Source: Acidimicrobiales bacterium
Lineage (GTDB): Bacteria; Actinomycetota; Acidimicrobiia; Acidimicrobiales; MedAcidi-G1
DNA length: 64,000 nt
NCBI GenBank assembly: GCA_014237715.1
Contig: JAAZZG010000001.1
Coordinates: 1-64,000, forward strand
Reading direction: 5' to 3'
Under the pieces are notes generated by a model. The model made no database searches. It was not told where the DNA came from and saw only the letters and a list, made by a program, of their open reading frames with translations. The position numbers and the translations under genes are program-made. This document shows positions 59,610 through 64,000 of the stretch, piece by piece. Each line of letters opens with the position of its first letter. Position 1 is the first letter of the stretch.

Positions 59610-60512
59610 GTGTCGCGCTGGGCTGAGAATCTGATGAGGTCGCTGGATGGGCGAGCCACCATGGTCGAAACTGACCTTGGGCCAGTCCAGGTCGCCAGAG
59701 AAGGCGATGGACCCAGAGTGTTGAGCATCCACGGTTCACCCGGTGGGTTCGACCAGGGCCTGGTCTGGGCCCAACGCCTGCGCACCGGCGGCTGCCAACT
59801 GGTCGCTCCGTCACGACCCGGGTATCTCCGGACGCCACTTGATTCCGGTCGAAGTCCGTCCGAACAGGCCGACCTGTACGCATCAATGCTCGATGCCCTC
59901 CACATTGACAAGGTGACGATCCTGGGCATCTCATCAGGCGGCCCGTCGGCAGTCCATTTCGCCGCCCGACATCCAAATAGAACCAAAGCGCTGCTTCTTG
60001 ACGCAGCCGTACTGTTGCCGATCTCCCCAGTGAGCAACGCGATCGAGCGAGCGATCTTTGAGTCCGGTGCCGGGGTCTGGCTCTCATGTCAGATAGCGAA
60101 AAGGTGGCCAAGGCTGACGGCGGCATTCGTGGTTGACGTTCTGTCAGCCGGCCTGAGCAAGGACCGCAAACGGGATGCAGTGGATTGGATCACTTCCAGT
60201 CCGGCACGACTCGACTGTGTTGTTGAACTCCCCGCCTCCCTCGCACCGAGGAGATTTCGAAAGTCTGGGCAGAGGAACGATGAATCAAATGAGATCAACC
60301 TTGAGCCACTCCCCTTCGCCGAGGTGACGGCGCCAACGCTTATCGTCCAAGGCAACAACGATGCCTTTCCTCTCATCGACCACGCCATCAGCGCTGCCAG
60401 CAAGATTCCTGATGCCGAGTTGATGTTCGTCGAAGAGGGCCATCACGGATTGCCTTGGTGTCGACACATTGACGCAGTCTCTCGGCGGCAACTCGAACTC
60501 TCGCTCGCCTAG
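59610..60512 (+). CDS. Alpha/beta hydrolase
   Basis: The 300-residue protein has VLSIHGSPGGFDQG, LVAPSRPGYLRTP, nucleophile elbow GISSGGP (Ser about 111), Asp in QGNNDAFPLID and His in EEGHHGLPW. Substrate unknown. GTG start. The gene is flanked by exact 14-bp direct repeats and has less GC-biased codons, so it may be a recent insertion. Confidence 0.8.
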   Translation: MSRWAENLMRSLDGRATMVETDLGPVQVAREGDGPRVLSIHGSPGGFDQGLVWAQRLRTGGCQLVAPSRPGYLRTPLDSGRSPSEQADLYASMLDALHIDKVTILGISSGGPSAVHFAARHPNRTKALLLDAAVLLPISPVSNAIERAIFESGAGVWLSCQIAKRWPRLTAAFVVDVLSAGLSKDRKRDAVDWITSSPARLDCVVELPASLAPRRFRKSGQRNDESNEINLEPLPFAEVTAPTLIVQGNNDAFPLIDHAISAASKIPDAELMFVEEGHHGLPWCRHIDAVSRRQLELSLA

Positions 60513-60778
60513 TAGGTCTCTATCGAGCGGAACCGAACCTCGACGATGACGATCTAGGCCAAGACCTGGGGCTCTCTAATGTGCACGGAGAGGCTCTCTT
60601 GATGGCGCTGAACGAGCGCTAAGACACAGCGGACTCGGTCGAGATTACGGCTCTGCTGCGAGTGGCCATCCGTGTAGGGGCTTCCCGAAATATGGTTGCC
60701 AGCGCAGCTCCCAATAGAACTACCTATAGCGCAGACGTATCTGGGAGGTTGGATCGCGGAACCGAGAGGTGGAGGCCA
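60513..60778. other. Intergenic region without a recognised gene
   Basis: This 266-bp stretch holds the right copy of the direct repeat at its start and the ribosome binding site GAGGTGGAGG of the alcohol dehydrogenase at its end. Several short frames on both strands lack protein-like character. The promoter of the dehydrogenase gene must be here. Confidence 0.4.
60518..60531. repeat. Direct repeat, right copy
   Basis: Exact copy of the 14 bp at 59542-59555, located 5 bp behind the stop of the hydrolase gene. Confidence 0.6.
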
Positions 60779-61864
60779 ATGAGAGCAGCTGTGCTCCACG
60801 GGGTGGGTGAACCGCTCACCATCGAAGACGTCAAGTTGGACAACCCGTGGCCGCACGAGGTGGTCGTACGGACGGCCGCCTGTGGCGTCTGCCGTAGCGA
60901 TCTGCACTTCATCGAGGGCCACTACGGCACTGACCTCCCTGTCGTCCTAGGTCACGAGGCCGCGGGTGTTGTCGAGGCTGTTGGGTCTGAGGTGACCTAC
61001 GTGCAGCCCGGCGACCGGGTCATCACCTGCATGTCGGTGTTCTGCGGACGCTGCGCCGATTGCACCGGTGGCCGCCCCTATCTGTGTACGAGCCCGGACG
61101 TGCGCCGCGGCCCCGATGATCCGTCTCGGCTGACTCTCGACGGCGAACGGGTCGCCCAACTCTACGAACTGTCCGCATACGCAGAGCAGATGCTGGTACA
61201 CGAGAACGCCACAGTGAAGGTACGTGACGAGATGCCACTGGATCGGGCGGCTCTCATCGGCTGCGCCGTGATGACTGGTTTCGGTGCCGTCGTCAACACC
61301 GCTCGGGTGTCTCCGGGTGCCACCGTGGCGGTGATCGGCTGTGGCGGCGTCGGTCTCTCGGCGGTTAATGCCGCCGCTATCACCGGCGCTGGACGGATCA
61401 TCGCCGTCGACGTGGCCGAAGCCAAACTGAGCCTGGCCAGCTTGGTGGGCGCTACCGATGTGGTCGACGCCTCTCGGGAGAACCCGGTCGAGGCCGTCCT
61501 GGAGCTGACCGCGGGCGGGGTCGACTTCTCGTTTGAGGCGTTGGGTCGTCGTGAGACCGCCGAGCAGTCGTTCCGGATGTTGCGTAGTGGCGGCACCGCA
61601 ACGGTTATCGGCATGGTGCCCGAGGGCGAGATGGTGCAGGTCGAGGCAGCCAAGCTCCTCGAGGAAAAGACGCTCCAAGGTTCCAATATGGGCTCGAACC
61701 GGTTCCGTGTGGATATGCCGCTACTCGTCGAGCACTACCTCGAGGGGCGCCTCCTCCTCGACGAGGTGACGGCCCGGCACATCCACCTCGACGAGGTGGA
61801 TGATGCCTTCCACGAGATGCGCACCGGTGCCCGTGGCCGGAGCATCGTCGTGTTCGATGGGTAG
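60779..61864 (+). CDS. Zinc-dependent alcohol dehydrogenase (class III/Rxyl type)
   Basis: The 361-residue MDR enzyme has the catalytic zinc Cys in ACGVCRSDLHF (about residue 37) and His in LGHEAAGVVEAVG. The structural zinc set lies in CGRCADCTGGRPYLC (four Cys), the nucleotide site is VIGCGGVGLSAVNAA and VDFSFEALGRRETAEQSF follows. ATG 60779 has the strong site GAGGTGGAGG; a longer frame upstream is not conserved. It resembles NAD-dependent dehydrogenases that use mycothiol- or glutathione-linked formaldehyde or simple alcohols; the substrate is not decided. Confidence 0.92.
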   Translation: MRAAVLHGVGEPLTIEDVKLDNPWPHEVVVRTAACGVCRSDLHFIEGHYGTDLPVVLGHEAAGVVEAVGSEVTYVQPGDRVITCMSVFCGRCADCTGGRPYLCTSPDVRRGPDDPSRLTLDGERVAQLYELSAYAEQMLVHENATVKVRDEMPLDRAALIGCAVMTGFGAVVNTARVSPGATVAVIGCGGVGLSAVNAAAITGAGRIIAVDVAEAKLSLASLVGATDVVDASRENPVEAVLELTAGGVDFSFEALGRRETAEQSFRMLRSGGTATVIGMVPEGEMVQVEAAKLLEEKTLQGSNMGSNRFRVDMPLLVEHYLEGRLLLDEVTARHIHLDEVDDAFHEMRTGARGRSIVVFDG

Positions 61865-61918
61865 CGGACCCACGGACGCATCCTCCGCCGGTCAAGCCAA
61901 TAGGTCTGCCTCGAATGG

Positions 61919-61942
61919 GGAGTCGCTCAGCAGCTCGACTCC
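61919..61942. terminator. Hairpin behind the alcohol dehydrogenase gene
   Basis: GGAGTCG and CGACTCC form a perfect 7-bp stem with a 10-nt loop, followed by TTCCTC. It is between two convergent genes. Confidence 0.5.
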
Positions 61943-62000
61943 TTCCTCAGTGATCAGGCGCCCTTCCCTTTCGGGACCATGAACATCCCGAAAAGATGAG

Positions 62001-62321
62001 TCAAACGGGCTCCGTAGTGACAGCGGTGGCGTAAGCGAGAATCTCGGAGGCACCAGAGGCAACAGCTGACGTCATAAACCGGAGGTTGACCGCCGCGTCG
62101 GCCCCTAGTTCAGTGGCCTGCGCCTCCATGCGGGAGAGCGCTTCGGACCTTGCCTCGACGAGCATGGCCGAATAGCTCTTGAGCTCACCGCCGACGAGTG
62201 ACTTCAAGCCTGCACCGATGTCCTTGCCGATGTTTTTCGTCCGGACCGTCGAGCCGACAGCTACACCCTTCACCGCTGTGATCCGGCGTCCAGGCAGAGA
62301 TTCGGTCGTAGTGATATCCAT
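62001..62321 (-). CDS. YbjQ/UPF0145 family heavy-metal-binding-like protein
   Basis: With ATG 62321 the protein has 106 residues, the normal length: TTTESLPGRRITAVKGVAVGSTVRTKNIGKDIGAGLKSLVGGELKSY, then a helix (LVEARSEALSRMEAQATELGADAAVNLRF) and a final strand. This is the YbjQ fold, predicted to form ring-like oligomers; function unknown, with a heavy-metal link suggested for the family. No Cys is present. Confidence 0.88.
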   Translation of the reverse strand: MDITTTESLPGRRITAVKGVAVGSTVRTKNIGKDIGAGLKSLVGGELKSYSAMLVEARSEALSRMEAQATELGADAAVNLRFMTSAVASGASEILAYATAVTTEPV

Positions 62322-62506
62322 GGTTCGCACACCTCCGTGCAGTGACTGTCTCATTTTGAAGCCACTGTAAAGACGGATGGGTCTTTCGGGAGGCTTCACC
62401 CGTTAATTGGGGGAGGCTCCACGCCTAACCCGCCTGAGGACTTTCGGCCGCTGATCCAAGACCGTAAAGTTTTTTGCCAGAGAAGCGAAGTAGGAGAGTT
62501 CCCAGA
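62322..62506. promoter_or_regulatory. Divergent promoter region
   Basis: These 185 bp separate the YbjQ gene from the truncated exported-protein gene and are partly AT-rich (GTAAAGTTTTTTGCC near 62464). The ribosome binding site AGGAG of the right-hand gene is at 62492-62496. No palindrome stood out. Confidence 0.35.
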
Positions 62507-64000
62507 GTGCGTGTACTCATGGCTTTCACGGCGGTCGCCGTACTGGCATCCATCGGATTGGCGTGTGGATCTACAACTCCTGAGCCGGTCGCCGAGCCGG
62601 TCGCTACGACGGCTGCCACGACGTCCAGCACCACGTCCACGACGATGGCACCGACCACGTCGACGACCAGCACCACGTCCACGACGGTGGCTTCGACCAC
62701 GTCGACGTCCAGCACCACGTCCACGACGGTGGCTCCGACCACGTCCACGACGGTGGTTCCGACCACGTCCACGACGGTGGTTCCGACCACGTCGACGTCC
62801 AGCACCCCGGCTACGACGGTGGCTCCGACCGTGGAGGTGGCGACGTTTTCCCGAGATGCGGGCGGCACCACCCTGGAGACGGTCGTCAGCTGCGGCCCGG
62901 ACGGGCTGAGCGCTGAACACCGGATTGACGGCGAACCTGTCGAACCCGAAACGGCCGGACTGACGTTCCCTTGGGCCTTTGAGATCTACCACCGGGTCGT
63001 AGCCGCCGTCGCCGTTGACGGTGTCGACTATCTCTTCGATGGTGGCTGGTGGATCGAGGACCGCGAGAGCGACTCCTGCGCACCGCACGAGCCACCCGTC
63101 TGGGAGGACTTCGCCGACGGCGGACAGATCGTGGTCACCGAGATCCTCTGGGAGAAGGCCGACTTCCGTGACATAGCGTGCCCCGGGTTTCTCCCAGACG
63201 CTGAGGAGGGTTGGGGCGATCCCGATACCTGCATCCTGGACTTCAACCATGTGCGTCGGGCGACAGTCGACGGGCAACTCCTCGAGATCGGGTTCGACTG
63301 TGGACCATTCGGCGTGGGTGAGGTGTGGTGGGTGGTCGATGGGACGATGGTCTCCAACCGCTACTACCACCCGCCGGAGTTCACCGAAGACGAGTATGAG
63401 CAGTTCATTCTCGAGCCGATGCGTGCCCGCTACGGCGACACGGTCTACGACTACGTCGCACAGGTCCAGTGGCTCGACAGCGAGGTCTATGTCTTCGACA
63501 TCGGTCGGGTACGAATCGACCTGAACATCGAAGCAGCCCTCAAGAGCGACAACTGCGCCCTGGTTGACTGGTCACGGCCGGAGGTCGCCTTCGAGGGCGC
63601 CACGCCGGGCCATCTGATCTGGCAGACCGGTCTCGGGGACCTGGAGTGTCCCGGAGACGGCCCGGGCGGTTACTCGTCATGCGGTAAAGACGTTACGTAC
63701 GGGGAGGCGTCCGGAACCGACCTGGGCCTGCGCTTTCGCCTGTCGTCCAAGCCGGCCACCGCAGTGGTCGTCGACATCACCTGGGACCCCACCGAGGTCC
63801 ATATCGGGCCCGCGGCGGGTGGGTGCGCCATGGTCGACCAGTCCGTGACGTCTAAGACCCTTCGAACCACCATCGAACCCGTCGACTGGCGGCGGATGCA
63901 CGAGTACGCCACGGCCGGAGCCGGAGACGGCATCGCCGACGGCGATCAGGTCACCGAGATCCGCGTGACGGTCGTGGACGAACTCTCAGACTCGGCGTAC
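62507..64000 (+). CDS. Thr-rich exported (lipo)protein, 3' truncated by the window
   Basis: The frame is open from GTG 62507 to the last base (498 codons, no stop), with AGGAG 10 bases upstream. The N-terminus has a signal sequence (AFTAVAVLASIGLACGS) that ends in a possible lipidation Cys, although GLAC deviates from the usual lipobox. Residues about 25-105 are an extreme Thr/Ser/Val/Pro linker of repeated TTSTT and TTVVPTTS units. Behind it lies a globular region with several Cys and aromatic residues (FEIYHRVVAAVAVDGVDYLFDGGWWIED, VYVFDIGRVRIDL) that I cannot assign to a family. Probably anchored outside the membrane, with the linker spanning the cell wall. Confidence 0.75.
   Translation, partial: MRVLMAFTAVAVLASIGLACGSTTPEPVAEPVATTAATTSSTTSTTMAPTTSTTSTTSTTVASTTSTSSTTSTTVAPTTSTTVVPTTSTTVVPTTSTSSTPATTVAPTVEVATFSRDAGGTTLETVVSCGPDGLSAEHRIDGEPVEPETAGLTFPWAFEIYHRVVAAVAVDGVDYLFDGGWWIEDRESDSCAPHEPPVWEDFADGGQIVVTEILWEKADFRDIACPGFLPDAEEGWGDPDTCILDFNHVRRATVDGQLLEIGFDCGPFGVGEVWWVVDGTMVSNRYYHPPEFTEDEYEQFILEPMRARYGDTVYDYVAQVQWLDSEVYVFDIGRVRIDLNIEAALKSDNCALVDWSRPEVAFEGATPGHLIWQTGLGDLECPGDGPGGYSSCGKDVTYGEASGTDLGLRFRLSSKPATAVVVDITWDPTEVHIGPAAGGCAMVDQSVTSKTLRTTIEPVDWRRMHEYATAGAGDGIADGDQVTEIRVTVVDELSDSAY
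62600..62835 (+). repeat. In-frame low-complexity tandem repeats coding the Thr-rich linker
   Basis: The commonest unit is 24 bp (ACGACGGTGGTTCCGACCACG plus TCC), coding TTVVPTTS; longer units with TCGACGTCCAGCACC are mixed in. All length differences are multiples of three, so the number of copies can vary without frameshift. Confidence 0.7.

Noticed and set aside
60554-60922. Minus-strand gene between hydrolase and alcohol dehydrogenase
   Set aside because: It runs into the alcohol dehydrogenase gene in antisense and has no protein-like features.
62600-62835. Repeats resembling a CRISPR array
   Set aside because: Units are in frame, not separated by unique spacers, and lie inside an open coding sequence.
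62396-63370. Long minus-strand frame with GRGRSHRRGRG repeats
   Set aside because: It is the reverse shadow of the Thr-rich repeat region of the plus-strand gene; composition is an artefact of the repeats and there is no start context or known domain.

Overview
The window reads as chromosomal DNA of a high-GC actinobacterium, most likely of the class Acidimicrobiia. The reasons are frequent GTG starts, many 4-bp stop/start overlaps, a CarD-type transcription factor, an F420-type LLM oxidoreductase, a menaquinone operon and a large load of acyl-CoA genes (dehydrogenases, thiolase, crotonases, CaiB-type CoA transferases, AMP-forming ligases). No phage, transposase, CRISPR array or rRNA is visible. 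The assignment to class is an inference from gene content.

Layout. 0-14.4 kb: a DUF3298-like protein cut by the left edge, a nitroreductase, an LLM oxidoreductase, a phosphohistidine-swivel protein without a kinase domain, serC, a CapA-like protein translationally coupled to an unusual amidohydrolase, a putative TIM-barrel protein, an orphan DNA methyltransferase with an extra C-terminal domain, a glutamine cyclotransferase, an alpha/beta hydrolase and an alkyl-sulfatase-like metallo-hydrolase. 14.4-20.3 kb: a minus-strand merR-menF-menD-menH-menC operon in which every gene overlaps the next, preceded by a palindromic operator candidate. 20.3-21.3 kb: a GrdB/PrdB-like selenoprotein with an in-frame UGA and a hairpin at the position of a bacterial SECIS. 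21.3-31.7 kb: an acyl-CoA metabolism block ending in a TetR regulator. Two good copies and one weaker copy of a shared inverted-repeat motif suggest that this TetR controls the block. 31.7-33.4 kb: gltX with tRNA-Gln and tRNA-Glu.

33.4-38.9 kb lies between tRNA-Glu and tRNA-Pro and looks lower in GC. It holds a SAM-I/IV-type riboswitch in front of a metY gene, a histidine phosphatase, a lipoprotein hydrolase, an SDR and two small membrane proteins. 39-55 kb: more acyl-CoA genes, ogt, a universal stress protein, carD, proS, a second metY-like gene, a K+ channel with RCK domain, two oxidoreductases, a FabH-like synthase and a DsbB/thioredoxin pair. 55-62.4 kb: a VOC protein, a ZIP metal transporter with a Zur-like box, a DrrA/DrrB-type ABC exporter with two paralogous permeases, an alpha/beta hydrolase flanked by 14-bp direct repeats, a zinc alcohol dehydrogenase and a YbjQ-like protein. 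62.5 kb to the right edge: one open, truncated gene for a Thr-rich exported protein.

The strongest observations are the selenoprotein at 20333-21256, the riboswitch at 33961-34052 with its Shine-Dalgarno-sequestering hairpin, the TetR operator set, the Zur-like box, and a pair of neighbouring acyl-CoA enzymes (26792-27778 and 29774-30937) whose domain order looks permuted.
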